Origin: Cyanophora paradoxa | Taxonomy: Eukaryota; Glaucocystophyceae; Cyanophorales; Cyanophoraceae | DNA length: 64,000 nt | Assembly (NCBI GenBank): GCA_004431415.1 | Contig: QPMI01000603.1 | Span: 1 to 64,000 of the forward strand | Direction of reading: 5' to 3' | Part shown: one piece after another, positions 30,800 through 40,435 of the stretch | Numbering within the stretch: position 1 is the first letter of the stretch | Layout: every line of letters starts with the position of its first letter | The notes under the pieces: generated by a model | The model's input: only the letters and a program-made list of their open reading frames with translations | The model's database searches: none | Told to the model about the DNA's origin: nothing | Position numbers and translations under genes: made by a program

Positions 30800-31548
30800 A
30801 CCGTAATAGTCGTGGGTTCATTACTAATTCTTATTGATTCTCTCTTTTTTATCGCTCGTCTCTTTACAAACTTGCGAAACGCTTTCATGTCATCATCTGT
30901 TATAATTGCACGGTCTGTGTATACTTTGATGTCATAACCTTGTAACCCAGTTATAACGGTCTGATAATTGTAACCCCAAAGTCTATGTAGTTCTTTATAA
31001 GTCTTTTTATCTAATCCACCGTTATATTCATCGAATGCGCAGTTAAACTCTTTCTCATTTCCTAAGATGTTAAAGAATACCACAAATTCCACATTACGAC
31101 GAATGGTAGTAGAAATAGAACATATACGTTGGACATTGAAAATAACGGTTATACCATAATGTCTTCCGCTCGTTACCAGTTTGGATAACACAGCCGAATT
31201 ATGCATATCCAAATTAGATCCAATCATGTCATCTAAAATTATTACCAAACTATTACGCTTCTCATTGTTTTCGATTCGTTTCTTTTGCATACTAATTAGT
31301 TTCACTACCACATTATCATCCCATTCCTCATAGATGTTACCAGGATGAGTTATATCTTTGAATTGACCGGTAAACGCAGTGGAACTAAATACTACAATCT
31401 GATCGATCTTATCGCGCAGTTCATAAAGTAGATATTTACAATACGTTGTCTTACCAGAATTGGAGCGCCCGGCAAGCAAAAAACGCGAAGGTAATTTAGC
31501 AGTTTTAACCGGGTCGAATTCGGGAATATCATCTAAATCTATATCCAT
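30796..31548 (-). CDS. Genome-packaging ATPase of nested element
   Basis: A 250-aa A32/FtsK-type ATPase. Walker A is AGRSNSGKTT (about residues 26-35), Walker B is SLVIILDDMIG, and GRHYGITVIFNVQR follows as the sensor segment. It has the usual size for the family, unlike the longer outer homologue. It lies downstream of the major capsid gene on the same strand, the common PLV order. Role: moving viral DNA into the capsid. Confidence 0.92.
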   Translation of the reverse strand: MDIDLDDIPEFDPVKTAKLPSRFLLAGRSNSGKTTYCKYLLYELRDKIDQIVVFSSTAFTGQFKDITHPGNIYEEWDDNVVVKLISMQKKRIENNEKRNSLVIILDDMIGSNLDMHNSAVLSKLVTSGRHYGITVIFNVQRICSISTTIRRNVEFVVFFNILGNEKEFNCAFDEYNGGLDKKTYKELHRLWGYNYQTVITGLQGYDIKVYTDRAIITDDDMKAFRKFVKRRAIKKRESIRISNEPTTITV

Positions 31549-31646
31549 TACTGTGTGTCCGTTACAGTAATAAGATAAAAAACAAAATCACACGCTAACC
31601 TATACGCGATTCGCAGGCTTCCTACTTTAAAGAAAGAAAAAGAACT

Positions 31647-32873
31647 TTAAAAGTTGGAAACTTTCAGTGTCGAAATGTTATAGCCATTGAGAACCATGAC
31701 ATTGTGACGGAGCGCGTAAATATCCACCTGAACCGGCGCCTCATCGGTGCAACCAGAAACTACAAGATCCATGTAAGAACTTGAAGAATTGAAGAAGTCT
31801 TGATAACCCATGACCGAATTATGGAGAGAATCCTTACCGCTCTTGCTTAGGACAACACCATAAACACATCCATCCTCAAAACCAAGATCAGAATTGCCCA
31901 CAGTGCATCCCTTGTAGTGAGACGGGATATGGTTTACAGCAGACAGGAAACCGCCAATAGGTTTGTTTGAGATTTCAAGCGATCGGTTGTTATGGAAAAT
32001 TTGGAACTGTTCAATTTTCACATTGGAATAGTAACCAGAAAGAGTCGAATGTGTGTATTTATCAAGCTCATTGGTTTCACGAACAGTCATAAGAATTGAA
32101 TGAACCAGACCGGAAACACTCGCAAGTGTAACCTCGACATTTTGCCCATCATCCGCCGCTTTAAGCGCTCGGGTCTTCTTGTGGATCACTTCCGTAATCG
32201 GGATGCGAATACCTCCTTGTTCATTCGCCGTCTTTAAGAGGTTCTCAGCTTCCGCAGAAGCAATATTAACGAATTGACAGATTAGCGCGCAATCACCCAT
32301 AGTGACATTTCCACCAGCAGGAACCAAAACTACTGAATTCTCGCGAAAATCTACCTCGATAGTGGGCATGTCCGCAAGAACGCAAAGGGGGAAATATGCA
32401 TCATCCCAGAATTGGGCAGGAATCTTAATGATATATTCCGTAGATTCGTCAGTGCTAAGGCGACTAATTTCACGGAAATATCCAAGAGAAGCGCGCATAG
32501 TAGCCATGGTTGCTGTGTCATTGTCTACCAGAGCATTAACAGTGATCCAATCACCAGGGATGATATACTTAAACCCACCATGGACAAAACGAACCTCTTT
32601 AATGTAAGAAGCGCCACCATTGGGAAGAGTGCAAGCAACACCACCACCGGTAGTAACCTTAAAGTAAAGCGAAACGCCACTTAGTAGTTGCTTGCGTGGT
32701 AGATCAAAATAAGCGGTCGTTTTGAAACCGAAAGTGTTACCACGTGGGCGAACCTGTTCAAGGAACGGCTTATACTTGGGGTTGGTTCCGATTTGAAGAC
32801 CGGGAGATAGATAAATTTGATCCGATCCGGGAGTAACGAGGAGTTCCTTTAAAGTTGTCCCAGCAAGCGACAT
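31647..32873 (-). CDS. Major capsid protein of nested element
   Basis: A 408-aa beta-rich protein (MSLAGTTLKELLVTPG). Landmarks are RGNTFGFKTTAYFDLPRKQL, GGFKYIIPGDWITVNALV and WDDAYFPLCVLADMPTIEVDF. Size, gene order (ATPase, capsid, divergent penton) and general pattern match the PLV double-jelly-roll capsid proteins and the outer-element copy, though identity to the latter is low. The frame is intact. Upstream, 52 AT-rich bases are shared with the divergent penton gene. Confidence 0.85.
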   Translation of the reverse strand: MSLAGTTLKELLVTPGSDQIYLSPGLQIGTNPKYKPFLEQVRPRGNTFGFKTTAYFDLPRKQLLSGVSLYFKVTTGGGVACTLPNGGASYIKEVRFVHGGFKYIIPGDWITVNALVDNDTATMATMRASLGYFREISRLSTDESTEYIIKIPAQFWDDAYFPLCVLADMPTIEVDFRENSVVLVPAGGNVTMGDCALICQFVNIASAEAENLLKTANEQGGIRIPITEVIHKKTRALKAADDGQNVEVTLASVSGLVHSILMTVRETNELDKYTHSTLSGYYSNVKIEQFQIFHNNRSLEISNKPIGGFLSAVNHIPSHYKGCTVGNSDLGFEDGCVYGVVLSKSGKDSLHNSVMGYQDFFNSSSSYMDLVVSGCTDEAPVQVDIYALRHNVMVLNGYNISTLKVSNF

Positions 32874-32925
32874 GTCTTATGTTTAAAATACGAAAAGAAA
32901 TTTTTAAATTACATTATTAAACAGA

Positions 32926-33831
32926 ATGACGCGTTACTATCTTAATATTGATTCCCGGGATCGGGATGATGGAACCCCTACAAACTATTCTTATAAACTT
33001 CCCCATCCAATCCAAAATGTTAAAGCATGCCGTGTTACCAATTTCGAAATGTTTAATAACATTTACAATCTAAGCGAAAATGGAGCGCTTGTAACATCCA
33101 CACTCGATGGACAAGGAGTAACCAAAACGAAAAACAACGTGATTTCGAAAGGGACTTACACAGCGGATAGTTTGGTGAATTATCTAAATGCTCTTCTGAT
33201 ATCTCAGGTCTACGGTGCAGCAGGGACTACATACACCCGTCATTTCAATGTGTCTTATGATCCAATAACAATGAAACTAAGGATTATTGGTGAAGTAGCA
33301 TTTACCATACGTTTCGGTAGCATGATTTTAGCCAATTTCCTCGGTTTCCCGGATCCATCACTAAATGGCTCGGCGGGTGTAGGTTATCCATCTACTCCTC
33401 TCGATTCACCGCAGCAAGTAGGTGCTTATACTTATAATCACTATCTCGACAGTGTCATACCGCTCGACCTTTTGTTTAATTCTTACATCCTTCTACATGT
33501 CGATCCACTCAAAGGTAATTACGTAAGCAAGAATACCAGCGACGATAAAGCGTTAGCTAAAATTGAAATTGACCAGACGGTAGGTAGTCTCCTAAAATAC
33601 GATTCTACCAATAACTCTATGATCATCCATGAGCAAAACGGATTAGTGGAAGTTGAGACGCTTAAAGTGCGTTTGACGTATTGGAATGGTAACGAAACGG
33701 ACATTACCACGGATTGGTCAATGACTCTCGAACTGATCACCGAAGATGAAAAGGATCTTACAAAAGCGGCATTGAAAAACGTTATAAGGGATTTGGAAAA
33801 TGTCTATTTACCGTTTGGTCGTAATATGTAA
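32926..33831 (+). CDS. Penton (minor capsid) protein of nested element
   Basis: A 301-aa protein starting MTRYYLNIDSRDRDDGTPTN. The N-terminal NIDSRDR followed by Y.Y.LPHPI..VKACRV..FEMFNNIYN is shared with the outer element's penton gene (26655). A central segment (YVSKNTSDDKALAKIEIDQT) and C-terminal strands complete a jelly-roll-like pattern. It is transcribed divergently from the major capsid gene. Expected role: fivefold vertices of the capsid. Confidence 0.85.
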   Translation: MTRYYLNIDSRDRDDGTPTNYSYKLPHPIQNVKACRVTNFEMFNNIYNLSENGALVTSTLDGQGVTKTKNNVISKGTYTADSLVNYLNALLISQVYGAAGTTYTRHFNVSYDPITMKLRIIGEVAFTIRFGSMILANFLGFPDPSLNGSAGVGYPSTPLDSPQQVGAYTYNHYLDSVIPLDLLFNSYILLHVDPLKGNYVSKNTSDDKALAKIEIDQTVGSLLKYDSTNNSMIIHEQNGLVEVETLKVRLTYWNGNETDITTDWSMTLELITEDEKDLTKAALKNVIRDLENVYLPFGRNM

Positions 33832-33863
33832 TTTTGTATAATAAATTTGTTTCTTTAATTCAA

Positions 33864-34610
33864 ATGGCTCGTAAGACACAACCGAAGAATTTCTTAGCGA
33901 AACCCGTCGAACAAGCGGAACCGGAACGGAAGCATTACAAGAAATCGAAAGGAACCGCAGCATACGGAACCGCTGATATCGAAAAGAATATTAATAATAC
34001 GATTAATTCCAGTGCTGTGGCGCCAGTAGACGACATTAACGATGGTAACGCCTTAGTTGAGCAAGTGCCGCTAAACCGTATGCCGGGTGCAAAGCGTGGA
34101 ATTAAGAAAGGACAATTTAAGAGCGCGACAATCGATAAGGTCGATAAAAAGTCGACTCTTCTTAAACTCCTCGATGGTGGCGAGCGTCTGTATTCCACAT
34201 ATTCGGAAAAAGACCACCGTAACCGCTACTTTATCAGAGCAACCACCGGTGGACTAAAAACGATCACATACAAACACGCTAAAAGTCTCATTGATGGAAT
34301 CGCCGATGAGACACAAAAAGAGAAGAAGATAACGGAGCAACCGATAACCAAAGAGAAGGTAGACAAGAAACCCGATGTTACGTTTGATGTGCTACCCGAT
34401 CCTATTAAGGTTACCAAAGAATCGCCAGCGGAATTAATCGCTAAGACGATCGATTACCAAGAATCCAATAAAACGGATTTGCCGGTGTTAAATAAGTCAA
34501 TCTTGCGGGTTGCTACATCACAATCTGACCCGCTTAACTCCATTCCTAATGCGGCGCCAATGCTTTCCGGATTCGCTAAATTGGGTCTCCGTCCAGGCTA
34601 TCGCCGTTAA
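33864..34610 (+). CDS. Basic hypothetical protein, possibly virion-associated
   Basis: A 248-aa protein from ATG 33864 (MARKTQPKNFLAKP), chosen over an upstream alternative because it follows a clean AT-rich leader 32 bases after the penton stop. It is rich in Lys and Thr, with a central YSEKDHRNRYFIRATTGGLK and a C-terminal MLSGFAKLGLRPGYRR. The composition suggests a disordered DNA- or capsid-binding protein. No family is recognised. Its neighbours are structural genes. Confidence 0.6.
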   Translation: MARKTQPKNFLAKPVEQAEPERKHYKKSKGTAAYGTADIEKNINNTINSSAVAPVDDINDGNALVEQVPLNRMPGAKRGIKKGQFKSATIDKVDKKSTLLKLLDGGERLYSTYSEKDHRNRYFIRATTGGLKTITYKHAKSLIDGIADETQKEKKITEQPITKEKVDKKPDVTFDVLPDPIKVTKESPAELIAKTIDYQESNKTDLPVLNKSILRVATSQSDPLNSIPNAAPMLSGFAKLGLRPGYRR

Positions 34611-34833
34611 GGATCATTCTTACGTTAAAAATTTCTTTTCAAAGAATAGCGTTAAACATCCATCTCCGAATTTTAGCGCTCACGTTTACTTATTTTTATA
34701 AGTGGCGTTGTAGAGAAGTTGTGATATCCATGTATCACGCTTTTTAATCACCTGTTCTACGGGGTTCAATCGTAGAATCGAGGAAGCGAAGACTTTCGGC
34801 TTATTTTTCCGGCATCTTCTTATTATCGATGCG

Positions 34834-34845
34834 CAAAAAATGACG
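34834..34845 (+). promoter_or_regulatory. CAAAAAATGACG motif, copy 3
   Basis: First of two exact 12-mers 17 bases apart, about 100 bases before ATG 34944. Confidence 0.6.
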
Positions 34846-34850
34846 GTGGG

Positions 34851-34862
34851 CAAAAAATGACG
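34851..34862 (+). promoter_or_regulatory. CAAAAAATGACG motif, copy 4
   Basis: Second of the tandem pair, about 80 bases before ATG 34944; a TATATATTA stretch lies between it and the start. Confidence 0.6.
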
Positions 34863-34943
34863 ATGTTCTAAGAAAACGTATAACCGACAAGAAAAAGGAC
34901 TTAAAGATTTCTTGCTATATATTAGAAGAGGAACAGCAAGAGA

Positions 34944-35198
34944 ATGCCGGTCAGCGAATCACAAAAGCGTGCTATTGATCGTTTCCGCAAGTCCGAGAAA
35001 GGACAGGAGTATTTGAAAAAGTATAATGTAAGATTGGCTAAGCAAATGAAAGACCTTTACAATTCCGATGAGACTTATAGGGCTATGAGAATTATAGATA
35101 GTTCCCAGAGACATTATGTAGCTAATGCTATTTGCTTTGTAAAGTATCTGTATGGAGTTCCGCGAACCAATCGTGGGCGTCCATCAATTCATTGTTAA
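34944..35198 (+). CDS. Small protein with RGRP C-terminus
   Basis: An 84-aa protein (MPVSESQKRAIDRFRKSEKG) with charged helices and a C-terminal NRGRPSIHC. The placement of GRP near the end and the helical, basic body recall the two small proteins of the outer element (21978-22304 and 22457-22702). It may be a small DNA-binding protein. It is expressed from its own motif-bearing promoter ahead of PolB. Confidence 0.6.
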   Translation: MPVSESQKRAIDRFRKSEKGQEYLKKYNVRLAKQMKDLYNSDETYRAMRIIDSSQRHYVANAICFVKYLYGVPRTNRGRPSIHC

Positions 35199-35325
35199 TC
35201 GTTTTTCTCGGCGCGCTTGCTCTGAGAAGACAAATAAGCGCAAACGCGCTATACCCTTTGAGTTATTTTTAGAACCATTTGTACGATGGTTCACCCTTTT
35301 GTTATTTTTATAAAATGCCCGTCGC

Positions 35326-35337
35326 CAAAAAATGACG
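35326..35337 (+). promoter_or_regulatory. CAAAAAATGACG motif, copy 5, before PolB
   Basis: Exact 12-mer 61 bases before ATG 35399. A near copy (GAAAAAATGATTT, 35345-35357) and GGATATATAATAAG follow, giving a compact promoter. Confidence 0.6.
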
Positions 35338-35398
35338 TCATGCTGAAAAAATGATTTAAAGAAATATTTTGTAGGATATATAATAAGAACGCCCAAGG

Positions 35399-38300
35399 AT
35401 GCCTCGCGCTGTTAGCTATCGGAACGCAAAGACAAGAAAGACGATCGATGAGAGAAGTAACTATGGTTATGCGAATGGGTTTCTGAGTGAAGAACAGTAT
35501 GATGCTTTCCGCTACTTTGCCTTTCAGAAAAGACCTCGTGGTAGTGGATTGGAGGATATCTTGTATTCGATTAATGATATCATCGCTCGCGGTGAAGCCC
35601 GACAGAATACCGAAGATGAAATTAACCGTTTCGGGAATATTGAGGCAATCGAAGAGGGGAGTAAGAAGACGAAAGCGGAGCGGATCGCTGAGAAGCGAAA
35701 CAAGAGAGCGGAGAGGAAACAGAGGAAGAAGGAGAAGCGAGCAGCAAGAACCACTAAGAATGTTGTGAAGCAGAAGGAAAAGGAACGATTGGCGAAGGAT
35801 CGTAAATATCGCAATGAGACCGAAATTATGCAAGCCATGAATAATCTTGTGGTTGAGATTACATGGAAAAATCAGAGAACTAATAAGATCGCATCGGCTC
35901 ATGAATTCGTCGACAGAATAATAGGATGGGATCGGTTCTATGAGCATCACCGAAATGCTGTAAGAGAAAGACGGGGTATTAAATTCCATCTGACCGTGAC
36001 CGCAATTTATAAGAAACCGCTTCTACTCAATGGAAGACCTACGGGTATGTTTGGATATGATACGTTCACAGGAATCCCCACGCGATACTTCCTTATCCTT
36101 AATGAGCGTGAAGTAGTTAATACTGTTGATACATCAATAGACGAACTACAAGAAATTCTCGAATCACACCCCAGTGGTAAGTTGGACAATATCATAAAGT
36201 TCCAGCTACAAATTCTAACTTATCAGCCAATCGCCGGTAGCTCTTACATTCCGCTTCCGAAGGAGATCGAAGCGAAAAAAGCGGTGATCAATCCACAGAA
36301 CGACGACCAGAAGTGTTTTGCATGGGCAGTTACTATTGGACTACATCACCATGAATTATCGCATAAACACCGCTACGATGTGAAGCGATACAGGAAGTAT
36401 GAGAAAGAGTTTAATTGGGATAGTTTCCAGTTTCCGTTGAAGAATAACCCGCGCGAATACGAAAGGGCTTCTAAGATGATCGGGCGACCAATTAATGTAT
36501 ACTCTCTCGAAACCGATAAGGAAACGAAAACATTACGGGTTGTTCCAATTCATGTGTGTATGGATCCAAACAGACAACATGAGACTATTGACATTCTTGT
36601 TTGGGGTGATGAGAAAACAGACACGATGCATTACGGTTACATTTCCAGTCTGTCGCGTCTCATTCCCAGTTCACACCACGGGACTACTCACTATTGTAAG
36701 GCATGTTTAAGAGGATTTACCAGTGAGAGAATCTTAGAAAATCACATTAAATACAACAAGTGCTATGATCGCCCAAATGCGACAGTTGATACCATGCCTG
36801 ATCCTGATTCGGTTATAAGTTGGCGTCCACAGGAACACATAGATAAGACGGTTAGACATCCAATGTTCATTGTTGGTGATTTCGAATGTATCTTACAAAA
36901 GGTGCAAGAGAAACGAGGCGATAACACAGATGTTTACCAGAAACACATACCAAGCGGATACAAGATTATGGTAATTCACAAGGGGGAGATCATTAAGCAG
37001 GTCTTGTATCGGAAGCAAAACCCAGAAAATGATGATGAGGTTACGGAGCATTTCATGCAAACATTGCGTTTCATGGAGTCTGACCTTCTCGACAGGTTGC
37101 GAACTGTTGAGCCAATGGTAATGACCTCGGAAGATAAGGACGATTTCAGCGGCTCTTTCTCGTGCTACATCTGTAATGAGAATTTCACAGCAGCCAATAA
37201 AAAGGTTCGCGATCATGACCACACAACCGGTGAATATCTCGGGGCGGCTTGCAATCTTTGCAATCTAAGACGTCGTATTAAGCCAAAGATTCCGGTAATT
37301 TTCCACAATCTGAAAGGTTACGATGGTCATTACATTCTGAAAGCTATGAGAGATCCGACAAATACCAGTGGTGAAATTCGTTGCATTGCGCAGAATTTCG
37401 AAAAGTTTGTAACCTTTGATGTTGGATCTTACAAGTTCTTGGATTCTCTGAATTTCATGGCTTCCAGTCTCGACAGTCTCGTTAAGAATCTTGGTAAGGA
37501 TAATTTCAAGTTCACGAATGAGTGGTGTGATTCCATGAAATACACCAAACAACAGCGTGAATTACTGATGAAAAAAGGACATTTCCCTTACGATTACCTC
37601 GACAGTTTCGAGAAACTCAATGAGACGCAATTACCACCAAAAGATGCGTTTTATTCGAAACTTAACGACACAGCAATAAGCGACAATGATTATGAGCATT
37701 GTGTGAAGGTTTGGGATGCTTTCAAGTGTAAGACACTCGGAGACTATCACGATATCTACCTTGCTACCGATGTATCCCTACTTGCGGACGTATTCGATAC
37801 ATTCCGCAATGTTTGCTATGAGCAATATGAAATTGACCCGATCCATTTCATCTCGGCTCCTCACCTGTCGTGGTTTGCAATGTTGAAGTATACCGGAGTT
37901 GAGATAGAACAACTCTATGACCCGGATATGTATAGGTTCTTTGAGATGGGAATTCGTGGTGGGACATCTATGATTTCCACACGATATGGAGAAGCGAATA
38001 ACCCATACATTGCGTCTTACGATCCATCGAAGCCGACGAAGTATATCATACCTTGGGATGCAAATAATCTTTATGGAAAGGCGATGAGTTTCAAGCTTCC
38101 CTACCGCTACTTTGAGTGGATTGGCGACATAGATAATTTCGATTACATGGGGTTCGATTCAGAAGGAGAACAAGGCGCGACATTGGAAGTGGACTTAGAA
38201 TATCCCGCTCATCTACACGATCTACATAACGATCTTCCGTTAGCTCCTGAGTCGCTTGTAGTTACACGTGAAATGCTTTCAGCCACACAGTTGGAGATGA

Positions 38301-39367
38301 TCGGTGAGGAGAAGTTACCAGAAATTCGCAAGTTGGTGCCGAATCTGATGGACAAAAAGAACTATATCCTCCACATCAAGAACTTGCAGTATTACGTGAA
38401 GAAGGGCATGAAAGTAACGAAAGTGCATCGTGGTGTTATTTACGATCAGTCCGAATGGTTGAAACCTTACATAGACCTTAACACAAAACTGAGGACACAA
38501 GCGCGAAACGATTTCGAAAAAGATTTCTACAAACTCATGAATAACTCAGTTTTCGGCAAGACCATGGAGAATGTGAGGAAGCGCAGTAACATTAAGTTGT
38601 GCTGTGATCCAAAGAAGCAACTGAAACACAACGGTAACCCATTGTTGAAGACAATGAAGATCATTAATGAGAATCTCACAGCCATTGAGTTTTACAAGGG
38701 TTCCATTACGTTGGATAAGCCGATTTTCGTTGGTCAAGCCATCTTGGATATTTCGAAACTGATTATGTATGAGTTCCACTACGATTACATCATGGAGAAG
38801 TATGGTAAGGATCGTGCGAGACTTCTGATGACTGACACCGATTCGCTATATTACGTGATAGAAACCGAAGATATCTATAAGGATATGAATAAAGACGCGT
38901 ATTGGTTTGATCAGTCAGATTACAGCAAATCACACATGTGTTACAACCCGACAAATAAGAAGGTTCCGGGGTTGTTCAAGGATGACAGCAGCGATTACAT
39001 TGTTACACGGTTTGCGGGATACAAGCCTAAGGCATATTCGTATGAGAAGGAGTTGAATGTTAAGGCTCTTTGTCTCGAAAAAGACTCGGAGAAGAAAACT
39101 GTTAAAAAGTTGAAGGGAGTTCAGAGGTCAGTAGTGCAGAATAGGTTAGAGTTCCAGCAATTCTACAACACTGTCATGGATCCTATGCAGGAGCAAGAGC
39201 AAGTAACAGTTAGAGGTTTCCGATCAAAGAACCACGAAGTAACAACGCAGGAAATGAAGAAACGGGCATTTAATGCGCTCGATACTAAGAGGTATCTTTG
39301 TGAGGATCTCTACCATACTCTTGCGATTGGGCATTATCGTGCGGTTAGCGCAAACAAAACCAAGTAG
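35399..39367 (+). CDS. Protein-primed family B DNA polymerase, intact (nested element)
   Basis: A 1322-aa polymerase that should replicate the element from a protein primer. The N-terminal 150 residues contain a strongly basic helix (about 85-140). A region around 300-460 has the Polinton PolB N-terminal pattern (DDQKCFAWAV...NVYSL...HYGYISSLSRL) ending in a CKACLRGF...H zinc finger. Exo I is VGDFECIL, an HNH/endoVII-like zinc motif (VRDHDHTTGEYLGAACNLC) sits near 600, Exo II is HNLKGYDGHY and Exo III is YLATDVSLLADVF. Polymerase motif A is WDANNLYG (Asp887), motif B KLMNNSVFGKT (near 1048) and motif C TDTDSLYY (Asp1146). All catalytic motifs are intact, unlike the outer-element copy. Confidence 0.95.
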   Translation: MPRAVSYRNAKTRKTIDERSNYGYANGFLSEEQYDAFRYFAFQKRPRGSGLEDILYSINDIIARGEARQNTEDEINRFGNIEAIEEGSKKTKAERIAEKRNKRAERKQRKKEKRAARTTKNVVKQKEKERLAKDRKYRNETEIMQAMNNLVVEITWKNQRTNKIASAHEFVDRIIGWDRFYEHHRNAVRERRGIKFHLTVTAIYKKPLLLNGRPTGMFGYDTFTGIPTRYFLILNEREVVNTVDTSIDELQEILESHPSGKLDNIIKFQLQILTYQPIAGSSYIPLPKEIEAKKAVINPQNDDQKCFAWAVTIGLHHHELSHKHRYDVKRYRKYEKEFNWDSFQFPLKNNPREYERASKMIGRPINVYSLETDKETKTLRVVPIHVCMDPNRQHETIDILVWGDEKTDTMHYGYISSLSRLIPSSHHGTTHYCKACLRGFTSERILENHIKYNKCYDRPNATVDTMPDPDSVISWRPQEHIDKTVRHPMFIVGDFECILQKVQEKRGDNTDVYQKHIPSGYKIMVIHKGEIIKQVLYRKQNPENDDEVTEHFMQTLRFMESDLLDRLRTVEPMVMTSEDKDDFSGSFSCYICNENFTAANKKVRDHDHTTGEYLGAACNLCNLRRRIKPKIPVIFHNLKGYDGHYILKAMRDPTNTSGEIRCIAQNFEKFVTFDVGSYKFLDSLNFMASSLDSLVKNLGKDNFKFTNEWCDSMKYTKQQRELLMKKGHFPYDYLDSFEKLNETQLPPKDAFYSKLNDTAISDNDYEHCVKVWDAFKCKTLGDYHDIYLATDVSLLADVFDTFRNVCYEQYEIDPIHFISAPHLSWFAMLKYTGVEIEQLYDPDMYRFFEMGIRGGTSMISTRYGEANNPYIASYDPSKPTKYIIPWDANNLYGKAMSFKLPYRYFEWIGDIDNFDYMGFDSEGEQGATLEVDLEYPAHLHDLHNDLPLAPESLVVTREMLSATQLEMIGEEKLPEIRKLVPNLMDKKNYILHIKNLQYYVKKGMKVTKVHRGVIYDQSEWLKPYIDLNTKLRTQARNDFEKDFYKLMNNSVFGKTMENVRKRSNIKLCCDPKKQLKHNGNPLLKTMKIINENLTAIEFYKGSITLDKPIFVGQAILDISKLIMYEFHYDYIMEKYGKDRARLLMTDTDSLYYVIETEDIYKDMNKDAYWFDQSDYSKSHMCYNPTNKKVPGLFKDDSSDYIVTRFAGYKPKAYSYEKELNVKALCLEKDSEKKTVKKLKGVQRSVVQNRLEFQQFYNTVMDPMQEQEQVTVRGFRSKNHEVTTQEMKKRAFNALDTKRYLCEDLYHTLAIGHYRAVSANKTK

Positions 39368-39375
39368 ATATATAA

Positions 39376-40435
39376 ATGGATCAGGTGCTTAGTTATAGCA
39401 AATATCGACAGAAACTAATTAATGATGGTGTTAAATTTGATGAGGAAGAACTACGAAAACGTTTTAAAAATCGTGAAATAGACCAGATCTTTAAGAAACC
39501 CAAAAGCAGAAGACATTTCTTAGAATCGTTGCCCTCCTAATTCGTTCCAGGTTGACGTGATATTTTTCAAGAACTACAAAACAGGAAATAATGGAATCGA
39601 CAGGATGATGGGATTTATTGACATATTAAGTCGTAAAGCGTTCGTGTATCCATTCAAAATGGGAGACTCAAAAGTAGAGATTCTTAACAGGTTCAAAGTT
39701 GAAGCAGGTAAGGTGAATGCGATCGCAGGAGATAATGAGTTTTCAGCTGAAATGTATCGTAAATGGTGTGAGGAGAACAATGTAACACTTTATACAGACG
39801 TTGCAAAGAATGACCACATAACAGTAGGCGACAAATTGGGGATTATCGATAGGTTCACAAGGACATTCAAGCAATATTTAAGAAAGGCGATTACATCAAG
39901 TGGAAACCCAAAGTGGACAGAATACTATAAAGACGTTTTAACAACTTACAATAATTCACCGCATGTTTCTTTAAAGAATGATTCACCCAATGCAGTTTAT
40001 GGTAATAACGAAAAGGAGTCGTTCATATATTTCAGGGACGCTGTTCATAATAAGAGAATTAAAGATGGGATGCCCACTTTTAAAGAGGGTGATTATGTTC
40101 GTGCTGTGACAGAAAAGAAGGTATTCGATAAAGAAGGTGCAAGATACACGAAGCAGGTTTACAAGGTAGCAGGTAAAGTAGGTAATCGATTTAGTTTATT
40201 GGAAGAGAACGAAGGAGAGACACCCAAAGAAGTGCGTAGAAACTTTAAGATGAATGAGTTACAAAAGGTGGATAAGGACGCAATTGTTAAGATTCCCACA
40301 CAAAAACGTGTAGAGAGAGTTAGAAAAACAACGAAAGTAAATAGATTAGTAGCAAAAGAAGGGATTAAACCAAATAGAAAGGTTGTAGTTCGAAAGAAGT
40401 ATAATTTAAGGAGCGGTGCCGCTACTCGTCGATAA
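39376..40435 (+). CDS. DDE integrase of nested element, with a +1 frame break
   Basis: The N-terminal 54 codons (39376-39540, MDQVLSYSKYRQKL...FLESLPS) end at TAA; skipping one base at TCC-TAA continues into NSFQVDVIFFKNYKTG and the catalytic domain up to 40435, giving about 352 aa in all. The first Asp is in FQVDV (39554-39556) and the second in AGDNEF. The third position reads GIIDRFTRTFK, that is Asp where most rve integrases have Glu, with 38 residues between. The break may be a mutation, a sequencing error or a programmed frameshift. The gene starts 8 bases after the PolB stop. Its 3' end (40435) overlaps that of the opposite-strand gene that stops at 40422. Confidence 0.82.

Larger units (their letters stand above)
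34611..34943. other. Intergenic region with paired promoter-like motifs
   Basis: This gap of 333 bases has no gene. It contains a TTTTTATAAG-type AT stretch near 34690 and two exact CAAAAAATGACG motifs (34834-34845 and 34851-34862), followed by a TATA-like CTATATATTAG close to the next start. Confidence 0.6.

Noticed and set aside
39376-39540. The 54-codon frame before the inner integrase as a separate small gene
   Set aside because: Its end runs directly into the catalytic strand of the integrase after a one-base skip, and integrases normally have such an N-terminal segment.
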